A DNA stretch of 14,402 bases, taken from the NCBI GenBank assembly GCA_039812705.1, contig JBDIBA010000043.1, forward strand, positions 1 through 14,402, in the 5' to 3' direction. The DNA comes from JBDIBA01 sp039812705. GTDB taxonomy: Bacteria; Actinomycetota; Acidimicrobiia; Acidimicrobiales; JBBSGY01. The notes beneath the pieces were generated by a model that was not told the DNA's origin, did not search any database, and saw only the letters and a list, made by a program, of their open reading frames with translations. This document shows, piece by piece, positions 7,087 through 14,402 of this stretch. Position numbers and translations under genes: made by a program. Position 1 is the first letter of the stretch, and each line of letters starts with the position of its first letter.

Positions 7087-8121
7087 AGCACACCAATCCC
7101 CCAAGAAAACAGCAAGCAGATTCTTGTCACTGAAGAATCCGGCCTTGACTATCGACACCACAACCTAAAGGCTCGCCTCGCCAAGGTCGCCGAGGTCGCA
7201 ACGCCTGAATTGCCAACTCTGAAACGGCAAATCGCGCTAACAGAAAACGTCCTCGCGCGATACGTTGCGATCGTCTGTCTGCTGCCCGACAAGCACGAAC
7301 TGCTCAACAGACGCGGCGAGATCTTCAACGGCATTGCCAAAGATCAAGTAAGAGTCGCAGACGCCGAATCACTCTTCAACACTCCGATCAAATACGTCTC
7401 CACGCCACGACAGTGGTTCGATGCCTTAGGTGGACCCGCAGAACCACTTATCCAGTTCGCAACGGAAGTAATCGAGGCCAGCCACGTCGTCTGTGAGTCA
7501 GGCTGGACCGAAGCCCTCCAAAACAGGACCGACCTCACAAGCCAGTCACCTATCAACAAGCAAACAGAGCGCTTTCAGATCGAACGCAAGCTTGAACAAG
7601 GGCTGACCGACCTCGCAGCAGCCATCGCACCCTCCAACACCCAGGGCTCCGGAATTGCGCAGATGGGACTGTCCCAGGACGCCCGCCGTCTGCTGGCTTT
7701 CATGATCAACAGCGGCGTCACACAATCTTCGCTTCTGAAAACAGTTGCAGACCCTCTGGCGCGAACCGGCTGGCAAGCGAGCAAGCAGCAAGTATCGATT
7801 TTCAACCCAACGCGAACCATCGATCAAAAGGTCTGCATTGACGGCTATCTGGGCGTAACTCACCTAAGCGACTTTGACGACGACGCAAGTAACGCCGCCG
7901 CAGAAATTGGTGTCTTTTGGCTCAATAAGATCGACAACGCATACAGGAGCCAAGGTCGAGAAAGAAACCAGTTCCTTGCCACGGTGACCCGCCACGCGAA
8001 CGAAATTGTCAGAACACACCACACTGGGGTTCAATCCCTCGACGAATCCCCGGACTTCTTCCGGCACATCGCAGAAGTAAGTGCGGACGTCAAAAACGCA
8101 GGTTCACTCGCGCTTGCCTAG
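7081..8121 (+). CDS. Unrecognised soluble protein, third gene of the ABC exporter unit
   Basis: About 346 residues, without signal peptide or membrane helices. I do not recognise the family. The protein looks mostly alpha-helical, with charged and Ala/Leu-rich segments. Only two cysteines near the middle (in HVVCESGW) and one further on (KVCIDGYLG) stand out; there is no zinc-like cluster or nucleotide motif. The start is uncertain. TTG 7081 gives a 22-nt gap after the permease, whereas GTG 7021 would overlap the permease by 38 nt, and neither has a well-spaced Shine-Dalgarno. A clear terminator follows the stop by 8 nt. Position and strand suggest co-transcription with the exporter, so a role linked to its substrate is possible but unproven. 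It does not share the core of the three paralogues at 10383-14064. Confidence 0.65.
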   Translation: MSSTPIPQENSKQILVTEESGLDYRHHNLKARLAKVAEVATPELPTLKRQIALTENVLARYVAIVCLLPDKHELLNRRGEIFNGIAKDQVRVADAESLFNTPIKYVSTPRQWFDALGGPAEPLIQFATEVIEASHVVCESGWTEALQNRTDLTSQSPINKQTERFQIERKLEQGLTDLAAAIAPSNTQGSGIAQMGLSQDARRLLAFMINSGVTQSSLLKTVADPLARTGWQASKQQVSIFNPTRTIDQKVCIDGYLGVTHLSDFDDDASNAAAEIGVFWLNKIDNAYRSQGRERNQFLATVTRHANEIVRTHHTGVQSLDESPDFFRHIAEVSADVKNAGSLALA

Positions 8122-8129
8122 CGTTGTCG

Positions 8130-8149
8130 CCTGATCTGTCAGGTTTTTT
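8130..8149 (+). terminator. Rho-independent terminator
   Basis: CCTGA (8130-8134), loop TCTG, TCAGG (8139-8143), followed by six T (8144-8149). It lies 8 nt after the stop of the third gene and closes the ABC exporter unit. The stem is short but the T tract is clean. Confidence 0.8.
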
Positions 8150-8174
8150 GCGTCCAACGCGAATTCACCCGACA

Positions 8175-8220
8175 TAGTCGACAGCGCGTGCCTACGTTTA
8201 GTGGACCGCGTTGTTGACTA
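8175..8220 (+). promoter_or_regulatory. Imperfect 14-bp inverted repeat upstream of the MMPL gene
   Basis: TAGTCGACAGCGCG (8175-8188) faces CGCGTTGTTGACTA (8207-8220). Twelve of 14 positions are complementary, and the two exceptions would be G-U pairs in RNA. The gap is 18 nt and the right arm ends 17 nt before the start codon. It could be an operator for a dimeric repressor or, if transcribed, a leader hairpin. Confidence 0.5.
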
Positions 8221-8237
8221 GCTGAGGGGTTGCCGCA

Positions 8238-10379
8238 ATGGCCAGATTTCTGCAAAGACTTGGAGCGTTTTGCGCTCGTAATCGCTTTGCCGTTGTCATT
8301 TTTTGGGTGGCGATAATCATTGCCACGGCCGTTGGCGCAGCCACGCTGTCAGGCAAAACCGTGAATGCCTTTTCCATCCCCGGTCAAGAATCCACAACGG
8401 CACTTGATCTCTTGAAAGAGCGTTTCGGCGACGCGTCCGCGGGCGCAACGGCTCAGATGGTCGTTCAGGCGCCTGCCGGAAAAACCATGCAAGACCCCGC
8501 GGTCGCAGCAAGCGTGCAGGCCGTAGTTGCAGAACTGCAAGGCGTAGACGGCGTTGCATCGGTCACCAATCCGCTCAATCCAGCCATGCCTGTTGTGTCG
8601 CAAGACATGACGACGGCGACAATCAACACAACATTCGCCGTCGAGCAACCGCAAATCAAAGAGACACAAGTCGATGCACTTTTTGACGCCACACAACACG
8701 CAAGAGACAAAGGCCTCACTGCAGAACTAACCGGCGACGCAACACAAACCAGTACAGAGCCGGGTGCGCTCGGCGAGCTAATCGGTGTTGGCATTGCGCT
8801 GCTGGTCTTATTGGTGACGTTCCGCTCGTTGACCGCAGCGGGTTTGAACCTGGCTACTGCATTGGTCGGTGTCGCAATCGGAATGCTCAGCATCACCATT
8901 GCAACAGGCTTTCTTGAATTGCAGTCCAGTACGCCAATTCTTGCTTCCATGCTTGGCCTCGCCGTCGGCGTTGACTACGCGTTGTTCATCGTCATGCGAT
9001 TCCGTCAGCAGCTGATGGCCGGCGACAACATCGAACGTGCCGCGGCAACATCGGTAGCAACCGCAGGTTCGGCCGTTGTTACAGCCGGCCTTACCGTTGT
9101 CATTGCGCTTGCGGGATTGTCGCTGGCAGGCATTCCATTCCTCACGGCAATGGGCCTTGCCGCCGCATTCACAATCGTGATTGCAGTGCTTGTTGCAATC
9201 ACGCTGGTTCCTGCAACTTTGGCAATCGTTGGTCGACGTTCATTGAGACGCGCAGACCGCAACAAAGTTGAAACTGTCGAGGAACACAAGAACCCCGCGT
9301 TTGTTGTTCGTTGGTCAGACCTCGTCACCAAGCACCGCTGGATTGTGATGACCACGATGGTTGCGCTGCTTGGGCTTATTGCCATTCCAACGGCGTCACT
9401 CAAGACGTCGTTGACGCCGCGCCCAGACGACAACTCCACAAGCCAGCGCGCTCAGAACATGCTGGCCGAGAAGTTCACGCCGGGCATGGCGGGTCCGTTG
9501 CTGATTCTTGTCGACGGCAAGGGTGCAACCGAGCGCGCTAACGGCATTGCGCAACAAGCAATGACTCTTCCAGAAACCGCTTACGTCACTCCCCCGCAGC
9601 ACCGACCAGACGACATTGCTTCGCTCGTCACCGTCATCCCCAAATATGGTCCGGACAGTGAAAAGACACAGCAACTCGTCAAGGAACTGCGCAACCAACT
9701 GCGCAACGGTGACGGCCCGCGTGCGTATGTGACAGGCGCAACCGCAATCAACGTCGACGTGTCGAAGAAACTTGCAGACGCGCTGCCCATTTACCTTGCA
9801 GTAGTCGTTGGTCTTGCATTCGTGTTGTTGGTTCTGGTGTTCCGCTCGATCCTTGTGCCACTTGTTGCCGTGTTGGGTTTCTTGCTCACCATCGGTGCAT
9901 CATTTGGCGCAATGGTTGCCATCTTCCAATGGGGATGGTTGCGTGACATCGTTCAACCAAGTTCAACGGGACCGGTGTTGAGCCTTGCGCCAATCATCAT
10001 TGTCGGCATCTTGTTCGGTTTGGCCATGGACTATCAGGTGTTCTTGGTTTCACGCATGCACGAAGCCTTTGTCCACGGCACACAAGCACGCGAGGCCGTG
10101 CGTGTTGGCTTCCGGAACGCCGGTGTTGTTGTGTTAGCTGCTGCAACCATCATGTTTGCCGTGTTCTTCGGCTTCGTTCCGGAAGGTGACGCAGTAATCA
10201 AAACAATCGCGTTGACACTGGCGCTCGGCATCTTCTTCGACGCCATCATCGTGCGCATGCTGATCGTGCCCGCCGCGCTGGCAATCATGAACCGCACCGC
10301 ATGGGCGTTCCCATCATGGTTGTCGTGGTTGCCAACACTCGATGTCGAAGGCGCTGCCCTCGAACGCGACCGCGTCTGA
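8238..10379 (+). CDS. MMPL family transporter (RND superfamily, YdfJ-type)
   Basis: A 713-residue inner-membrane transporter. It follows the two-fold RND plan: a first helix at about 16-37, an outside domain, a block of helices, a second outside domain from about 390 to 510, and another block of helices. The proton-relay motifs of the family are both visible: GVDYALFIVMRFR with Asp246 and GLAMDYQVFLVSRMHE with Asp598. The length fits actinobacterial and Bacillus YdfJ-like members. Known relatives export lipids, siderophores or drugs using the proton gradient; the substrate here is unknown. GAGGGG lies 8 nt before the ATG. The gene follows a terminator, so it should have its own promoter, possibly controlled through the inverted repeat at 8175-8220. 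Its stop is only 3 nt from the stop of the convergent gene A. Confidence 0.95.
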   Translation: MARFLQRLGAFCARNRFAVVIFWVAIIIATAVGAATLSGKTVNAFSIPGQESTTALDLLKERFGDASAGATAQMVVQAPAGKTMQDPAVAASVQAVVAELQGVDGVASVTNPLNPAMPVVSQDMTTATINTTFAVEQPQIKETQVDALFDATQHARDKGLTAELTGDATQTSTEPGALGELIGVGIALLVLLVTFRSLTAAGLNLATALVGVAIGMLSITIATGFLELQSSTPILASMLGLAVGVDYALFIVMRFRQQLMAGDNIERAAATSVATAGSAVVTAGLTVVIALAGLSLAGIPFLTAMGLAAAFTIVIAVLVAITLVPATLAIVGRRSLRRADRNKVETVEEHKNPAFVVRWSDLVTKHRWIVMTTMVALLGLIAIPTASLKTSLTPRPDDNSTSQRAQNMLAEKFTPGMAGPLLILVDGKGATERANGIAQQAMTLPETAYVTPPQHRPDDIASLVTVIPKYGPDSEKTQQLVKELRNQLRNGDGPRAYVTGATAINVDVSKKLADALPIYLAVVVGLAFVLLVLVFRSILVPLVAVLGFLLTIGASFGAMVAIFQWGWLRDIVQPSSTGPVLSLAPIIIVGILFGLAMDYQVFLVSRMHEAFVHGTQAREAVRVGFRNAGVVVLAAATIMFAVFFGFVPEGDAVIKTIALTLALGIFFDAIIVRMLIVPAALAIMNRTAWAFPSWLSWLPTLDVEGAALERDRV

Positions 10380-10382
10380 CTT

Positions 10383-11525
10383 TCAGCTGAGGCCGAAGTT
10401 GTCGCCAGGGCTGGGGTCCCCCAGAACCTGAACAGATTTCATGAGATCACCAAGCTTGATTTCCGGGATCGACGGCAACTCTTCGCCCTTGCGAAACAAA
10501 CGGGCGATCGGGCTCCGACGAGAACGCAAAGTTGGAAACCCATAGAACGGCAAATGACCTCTGGCGCTCAACCAGGCCTGGCTTGCAAAATCGGCTTTGT
10601 CGAGCCAGTCCGCAATGGTCTCCGCGGAAAGCTCTGCCTTGCTTGGCGGCGTTAACGGGTCTGCGCTTGCAACTTGATCGACCACTTCGGCCATCGTCCG
10701 GCCCAAAGAACCCATGTCGCTTCTCAGATTTGCCAACTCGCGGGCCGTGTCATCCACGCAGCCTGCATTCAGCAGGACTAGATGTGCCATCCACTGTCCG
10801 TGCAGTCTTGGTGATTTCAGTTTGACTGTGCGCTGTTTCTCATTAACGCCTTCAACAACGGTTCCCAGTCGTGTGATTTCCAGCCGCGCGCCGGTCGGCA
10901 GACTGGGGTCACTGACGACGAACATTCGAACGGTGCGCAAATAAGAGAGCGCCTCTACTTTGTTTGGGATGCCCGAACGGTGCGCAATTTGCGCGGCGGC
11001 TTCATAAGCGGATTGAAATCTGTTTGTCTTATCAACGCCGTCCATCACGGTTAAGAAAAACTGATTGTATATGTCTGTTGCGCCGGGTCCGGTCGCGTGC
11101 GCAAGTTGTGAGTAGTCGGCGCTGTCACCCGCGCCGGACCAATGCACCAACAGGTCGAGTGCACCAACAAGCGCCTGCACGATCTTCGTGCCGCCTTTGA
11201 ACAGCGCCTTACTGTCTGACTCAAGCTGTGCTGCGGCGACAAGCGTCGATTCTGGAAAAAAATTCGTTAAGAACGGCGGGTTCTTCCGAATCACCAACTC
11301 TCCAAGCTCCTCTGCGATGGCGGTGTAATCGGACCGCGGTTTGTCAGCAGCTACATCAGCCGAGACTTCAGGCGCAACTGGTCTTTCCTCGACAAGCAGC
11401 GCAGCGAGCACTCCGCGGAGCACTTCGCGCTCTAGTTCGTTGCCCTCTTCCGAAGGTTCTTGGCCCCAGATTCGATCTACCACCCCGCGAGAGTGCCACC
11501 GCGAGCGGACTTTCGCCAACACCAC
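10383..11525 (-). CDS. Tandem paralogue A, unknown family
   Basis: A 380-residue soluble protein of a family I do not recognise, clearly related to the two genes upstream of it. Shared blocks are LGELVIRKN at 74-82 with GALDLL at 121-126, IAHRSGIPN at 180-188 and VRMFVVSDP (199-207) followed by LPTGARLEI (209-217). Further shared blocks are NAGC at 253-256, MGSLGR at 271-276, KAELSAETIADWLDKAD at 296-312, and a C-terminal LGDLMKSVQV ending NFGLS. Its N-terminus is shorter than in B and C: the charged region before the LGE block is only about 70 residues. GTG 11525 is the first in-frame start, the next codon is also GTG, and no clear Shine-Dalgarno precedes it. B ends 45 bp upstream, so co-transcription with B is likely. 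No signal peptide or membrane helix is seen. Confidence 0.75.
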   Translation of the reverse strand: MVLAKVRSRWHSRGVVDRIWGQEPSEEGNELEREVLRGVLAALLVEERPVAPEVSADVAADKPRSDYTAIAEELGELVIRKNPPFLTNFFPESTLVAAAQLESDSKALFKGGTKIVQALVGALDLLVHWSGAGDSADYSQLAHATGPGATDIYNQFFLTVMDGVDKTNRFQSAYEAAAQIAHRSGIPNKVEALSYLRTVRMFVVSDPSLPTGARLEITRLGTVVEGVNEKQRTVKLKSPRLHGQWMAHLVLLNAGCVDDTARELANLRSDMGSLGRTMAEVVDQVASADPLTPPSKAELSAETIADWLDKADFASQAWLSARGHLPFYGFPTLRSRRSPIARLFRKGEELPSIPEIKLGDLMKSVQVLGDPSPGDNFGLS

Positions 11526-11570
11526 GCGTTTGTGGGCTAGAGCGCGACCGACGAGCCTGGCTGTGTTCAG

Positions 11571-12755
11571 CTACAACCCAAGACCCGGATCACGATTAGT
11601 TGCCACCTCAATTGATTGCGTCAGCTGACTGGGCTCGATCCCTGGGATCAATGGCGACCCGGTCCTTGCGCGCCGCATAAATGACAGCGGACTTCGACTC
11701 GGCCGGTCAACACCGTCCGCAAGAAACGGCAAGGAGCCCGTTGTCGACTTCCATTGCTGACAAGCTTCATCCACGTCACCCATCCAGCCGGCGATTTCCT
11801 TCGTCGAAAGCTCAGCCTTGCGTGGTGAGGCCGCCCGTCCCTGACTGGCCACAGATTCACTCACTCCTGCGATTGCACGCGCAAGTTGACCCATCTCGTC
11901 TTGCGGATTCGCGAGCCTCAGGATGCTCACCGGCGCATGACAACCTGCAGCATTAAGGACCCGTGCTGTCATCCACTTCACATGTTCCTCAGGAGAAACA
12001 GCCCTGTTGGAATCCTGCCCTTGGGAAACTCGAGCGTCAGCTGTGCCACCTTTCGCAATCTCCAACCTGACGCCGGTAGGCATCTCGGGGTCACTGACCA
12101 GAAACATCCGAACGGTGGCCAACTTCTCAAGCGCCTCATCCTTGTTTGGCACCGTTGAACGCATGGCAATTGTCCGACGCCCTGCGTGCTCCTTCTGATC
12201 TTTGTGGGCAAAGTCGATCTGATCCATGACGGCCCCATAAAGCCTGTTGTACAACGGCGTTGAAACATGCCCGGTCGCAGCTGCCAGGTCTTCGCGACTC
12301 GCGTTATCTCCCGAACCCGACAAGTACGCCAACAGTTCAAGCCCGCCAGCCAGTTCTCGAACGACCAGTGTGCCATGAGTAAACAGCTCTTCATTAAGAA
12401 GCTGTCCCTTTGCCGCGCCTTGGACCAATTCCTCCGATAAGAAGTCCGCCAATAAGGGCCGGTTCTCCGAGAGGGCAAGCTCTCCGAGCTTTTGCGCAAG
12501 GTTGCTGTACCGCGCTCGAGCGTCGGCGGCCGTCTTTCGTATTTTGGCGTCGTCAGGATTCTCAAGGGTGCGAAGCACTCGATCAACGCCTGACCAGTCT
12601 TCGTAGAGGGCATTGTTGACTGCACGTAACTCGGCAAGATCATCCTCACCAGCCACGTTCTGGGCGAATAAATCAATAAGCCGTTCGCGCATGAGCTCGC
12701 GCGCCGTGGCCGTGTTAGGTGGCGGCCACTGTTGTCCAGGCTCACTTGTTGCCAT
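11571..12755 (-). CDS. Tandem paralogue B, unknown family
   Basis: A 394-residue soluble protein, the longest of the three paralogues. An alpha-helical, charged N-terminal region (about 16-90) precedes the shared blocks: LGELALSEN at 90-98, ELAGGLELLAYLSGSGD at 134-150, IAMRSTVPN at 196-204 and VRMFLVSDP (215-223) followed by MPTGVRLEI (225-233). Further blocks are AAGC at 269-272, MGQLAR at 288-293, KAELSTKEIAGWM at 313-325 and a C-terminal SQLTQSIEV ending GLGL. The pattern of a beta-rich centre between helical ends suggests one compact fold, but no catalytic motif is evident. ATG 12755 is the start; no strong Shine-Dalgarno is visible. The 139-bp gap to gene C contains a 76-bp hairpin repeat. 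I can assign no function. Confidence 0.8.
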   Translation of the reverse strand: MATSEPGQQWPPPNTATARELMRERLIDLFAQNVAGEDDLAELRAVNNALYEDWSGVDRVLRTLENPDDAKIRKTAADARARYSNLAQKLGELALSENRPLLADFLSEELVQGAAKGQLLNEELFTHGTLVVRELAGGLELLAYLSGSGDNASREDLAAATGHVSTPLYNRLYGAVMDQIDFAHKDQKEHAGRRTIAMRSTVPNKDEALEKLATVRMFLVSDPEMPTGVRLEIAKGGTADARVSQGQDSNRAVSPEEHVKWMTARVLNAAGCHAPVSILRLANPQDEMGQLARAIAGVSESVASQGRAASPRKAELSTKEIAGWMGDVDEACQQWKSTTGSLPFLADGVDRPSRSPLSFMRRARTGSPLIPGIEPSQLTQSIEVATNRDPGLGL

Positions 12756-12786
12756 CTAGCGAGGATGCCACCCCGCTCGCCCCTCT

Positions 12787-12862
12787 CCCAAAACTGTTAC
12801 GGAAACGTCGTGATTTGGCTGGCTTTCAGCCGAAATCACGACACTTAGGTAACAGTTTTGGG
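12787..12862. repeat. Structured intergenic repeat, copy 1
   Basis: A 76-bp nested inverted repeat. The outer arms CCCAAAACTGTTAC (12787-12800) and GTAACAGTTTTGGG (12849-12862) are perfectly complementary over 14 bp. The inner arms are GTCGTGATTTGGCTG (12807-12821) and CAGCCGAAATCACGAC (12827-12842), which pair fully except for one bulged C, around a 5-nt loop. Between them lies a 6/6 internal loop, GGAAAC opposite ACTTAG. No T tract follows on either side. A diverged second copy is at 14165-14232. Confidence 0.85.
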
Positions 12863-12894
12863 TGCGGCGGGGCCGCGCGAGGGCGAGGGCGAGG

Positions 12895-14064
12895 CTAGAG
12901 GCCGAAGCCGCCACTTACTGCTGGCGCTACCAACTGAACGGACGCGGCCAAGTCGCCAAACTTGAACTCGGGCACCCGCGGCAAACGAGCCGCCGATGCT
13001 GCGTGGGCCAGGAATGCCAAAGGCTTCCTTGTCGATCTCGTCCCTTCGTGCGTCGCGCGCTCAGCGGCATTGCGACGCACTTGGTAAACGGAATCCGCCT
13101 TGTCCAACCAACCCGCAATTGCATCCAGCGAAAGCTCTGCCCTGTGCTGAGACGATGTCGGGTGATGACTCGCAACAGAACGAGCCAGTTGCATCATGGG
13201 TCTACCCAACGAACCCATTCGGCTGTTGAGCTGCGACAACTCCGCCGCACTTGCGCTCGGACAACCCGCCTTACCAAGAGTCTGCTGCGCCATCCATTGC
13301 GCGTGAAACTCCAGCGACGCAGTTGAATACGCGAACTGCTGAGCGGTCACTTCCTCAACAACGCTGCCCCGGTAGGCAATCTCGAGTCGCGCACCGGTGG
13401 GCAGATTCGGTTCGCTGACAACAAATATGCGAGTGCCTTCCAAGTAGAACAGCGCTTCCGTGCTGTTTGGCACGCTCGAACGCTTGGCGATTCGTTGCGC
13501 CGTTTCGTGATGGGCTTGATTGCTCACCGCACGGTCAACGCCTTGAGCAACCCAATCGATGAGCCACTGCGGCTGGCCCGAGGAATCGACATCGTTGGGA
13601 AGGTGCGCCAACAAGTCGAGACCGCCGGCCAACTCCTGCATGGCGGCGGTGCCTTTTGCGAAGAGAGCGGGGTTTGCCATGTCGCCCTGTGCGGCGGCTG
13701 CGACCATACCGTCGGGGAAATGTCCATCCAACGCTGAGCTGTTGTCGGCAAGAACCATTGCGCCAAGTGTCCGTGCCGCGGCACTGAACTCCAGCCGTGC
13801 ACGGTGCTCCGCATTGCGAATGGCACTGCATTCGCGGTCTTCGGACTCAATCACCTCACGCTCTTCAGCAGAGACACCTCTGAGCCGGACGTCGTTCTTG
13901 TGGCGCATTCGCTGAGCCTCTTCGAGGATTCGACTGCGCTCGGCAACGAGCTTGGTGAGATCGCTGCGAAGTGTTTCGCGAGCGCTTGGCTTTACATAAG
14001 CAGGTGGGTATTCCCACACTGGACTGCGCGAGTAACCGGAATAGCCGGCATCTTCTGAAAGCAT
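12895..14064 (-). CDS. Tandem paralogue C, unknown family
   Basis: A 389-residue soluble protein, nearest of the three paralogues to the tRNA gene. Residues 1-25 are Tyr/Ser/Pro-rich. Residues 28-95 are strongly charged and could form a coiled coil (SARETLRSDLTKLVAE aligns with the N-terminal helix of B). The shared blocks are present: ELAGGLDLLAHL at 144-155, IAKRSSVPN at 192-200 and TRIFVVSEP (211-219) followed by LPTGARLEI (221-229). Further blocks are KAGC at 265-268, MGSLGR at 283-288, RAELSLDAIAGWLDKAD at 308-324, and FGDLAASVQL near the end with terminal GGFGL. The start is ATG 14064 with no Shine-Dalgarno in the upstream 15 nt; a leaderless start is possible. The gene is flanked on both sides by the hairpin repeat. 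Function unknown. Confidence 0.8.
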   Translation of the reverse strand: MLSEDAGYSGYSRSPVWEYPPAYVKPSARETLRSDLTKLVAERSRILEEAQRMRHKNDVRLRGVSAEEREVIESEDRECSAIRNAEHRARLEFSAAARTLGAMVLADNSSALDGHFPDGMVAAAAQGDMANPALFAKGTAAMQELAGGLDLLAHLPNDVDSSGQPQWLIDWVAQGVDRAVSNQAHHETAQRIAKRSSVPNSTEALFYLEGTRIFVVSEPNLPTGARLEIAYRGSVVEEVTAQQFAYSTASLEFHAQWMAQQTLGKAGCPSASAAELSQLNSRMGSLGRPMMQLARSVASHHPTSSQHRAELSLDAIAGWLDKADSVYQVRRNAAERATHEGTRSTRKPLAFLAHAASAARLPRVPEFKFGDLAASVQLVAPAVSGGFGL

Positions 14065-14164
14065 TCAGAAACAATGCCACTCGCGTGATTCTCGTGCTCG
14101 CAATTTTGCGTGTCTCGCGTCAGCCTTATGCCGTAAATCCGCAAAACCCAGCTGCCCATCCCCG

Positions 14165-14232
14165 AAACTGTTACCTAAACGTCGTGATTTCGGCGAGAAC
14201 AGGCCCTTTTTGCGACACTTGCGTAACAGTTT
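14165..14232. repeat. Structured intergenic repeat, copy 2
   Basis: A 68-bp element matching copy 1. The outer arms AAACTGTTAC (14165-14174) and GTAACAGTTT (14223-14232) are perfect over 10 bp. The left inner arm GTCGTGATTT (14181-14190) is identical to copy 1. The right inner side keeps only GCGACACTT (14212-14220) and has otherwise diverged, so the inner stem is short. The internal-loop bases AAAC and ACTT are the same as in copy 1 although they do not fully pair. It lies about 100 bp upstream of gene C. Confidence 0.8.
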
Positions 14233-14263
14233 GCGCGGATGGACCGGACGGACGGCGGGCGCG

Positions 14264-14274
14264 GCCCGAGGCCA
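14264..14274. repeat. 11-bp copy of the tRNA-Thr acceptor-end sequence
   Basis: GCCCGAGGCCA here is identical to 14360-14370, which encodes the 3' acceptor strand and T-stem edge of the tRNA. It lies 96 bp from it, in the same orientation. It might be a relic of an integration or duplication event. It is short and GC-rich, so chance is also possible. Confidence 0.3.
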
Positions 14275-14358
14275 AGGCGGTCGAGCGGGACACTCGCCTG
14301 CAGCACTGCGACGACGGCAAGCGCGGCGCTAAGGCAGAAGCGGCGAGAGCAATAAGGG

Positions 14359-14402
14359 AGCCCGAGGCCAGAATCGAACTGGCGACCTACGCATTACGAG
14401 TG
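14359..14402 (-). tRNA. tRNA-Thr(CGT), 3' part only
   Basis: On the minus strand the sequence reads CA-CTCGTAA-TG-CGT, an anticodon loop with CGT. A 5-nt variable loop (AGGTC), the T arm GCCAG-TTCGATT-CTGGC, the acceptor strand CTCGGGC and discriminator T at 14359 follow. CCA is not encoded. The 5' half (acceptor, D arm, part of the anticodon stem) lies beyond the right edge. The genomic ends of tRNA genes are common integration sites, and the unknown paralogue block begins on its 3' side. Confidence 0.9.

Noticed and set aside
7081..8121. Fourth member of the paralogue family
   Set aside because: It lacks the VPN...EAL, PTGxRLEI, AGC and ELSxxxIAxW blocks; similarity is limited to general Ala-rich helical composition.
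10377..10385. Overlap or fusion between the MMPL gene and paralogue A
   Set aside because: The genes are convergent with separate stops (TGA on each strand) 3 nt apart; it is close packing, not a fusion.
12787..12862. Ordinary Rho-independent terminator for paralogue C
   Set aside because: The stem is long and interrupted, no T tract follows on either strand, and a second copy lies upstream of the same gene.

Overview
The window looks like chromosomal DNA from an actinobacterium (Actinomycetota) of moderately high GC. The clues are a DrrA/DrrB-type ABC exporter pair, a YdfJ-type MMPL transporter of about 700 residues, and a tail-spike-like protein opening with an LPTPGGD...WGDILNDFL motif. 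Several starts also lack a Shine-Dalgarno sequence, as in leaderless actinobacterial transcripts. A narrower assignment is not supported.

Left part (1-3825): a minus-strand gene for a membrane-anchored, Pro/Thr-rich surface protein runs off the left edge. It is divergent from a large plus-strand gene (502-3471, 989 aa) for a beta-helix, tail-spike-like protein. The 354-bp gap after it (3472-3825) holds GC-rich direct repeats and a degenerate tandem array with a unit of about 32 bp.

Middle part (3826-10379): a minus-strand fatty-acid hydroxylase/sterol-desaturase family enzyme is divergent from a plus-strand unit of three genes. These are an ABC ATPase, its permease (ATGA overlap) and an unrecognised soluble protein, closed by a Rho-independent terminator at 8130-8149. 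An MMPL/RND transporter follows, preceded by an imperfect 14-bp inverted repeat.

Right part (10383-14402): three minus-strand genes (here A, B, C from left to right) are diverged tandem paralogues of a family I do not recognise. They share a central core, an invariant Ala-Gly-Cys, a C-terminal helical block and a short Gly-rich ending (FGL/LGL). They lie directly 3' of a tRNA-Thr(CGT), whose 3' part is at the right edge. Two copies of a structured intergenic repeat of about 70 bp, with arms built on AAACTGTTAC/GTAACAGTTT, flank gene C. This paralogue and hairpin block is the most novel part of the window.

Nothing proves that the genes act together. The exporter unit, MMPL protein and desaturase-family enzyme all point to membrane or lipid transport and modification. 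The first two genes look like surface or appendage proteins.
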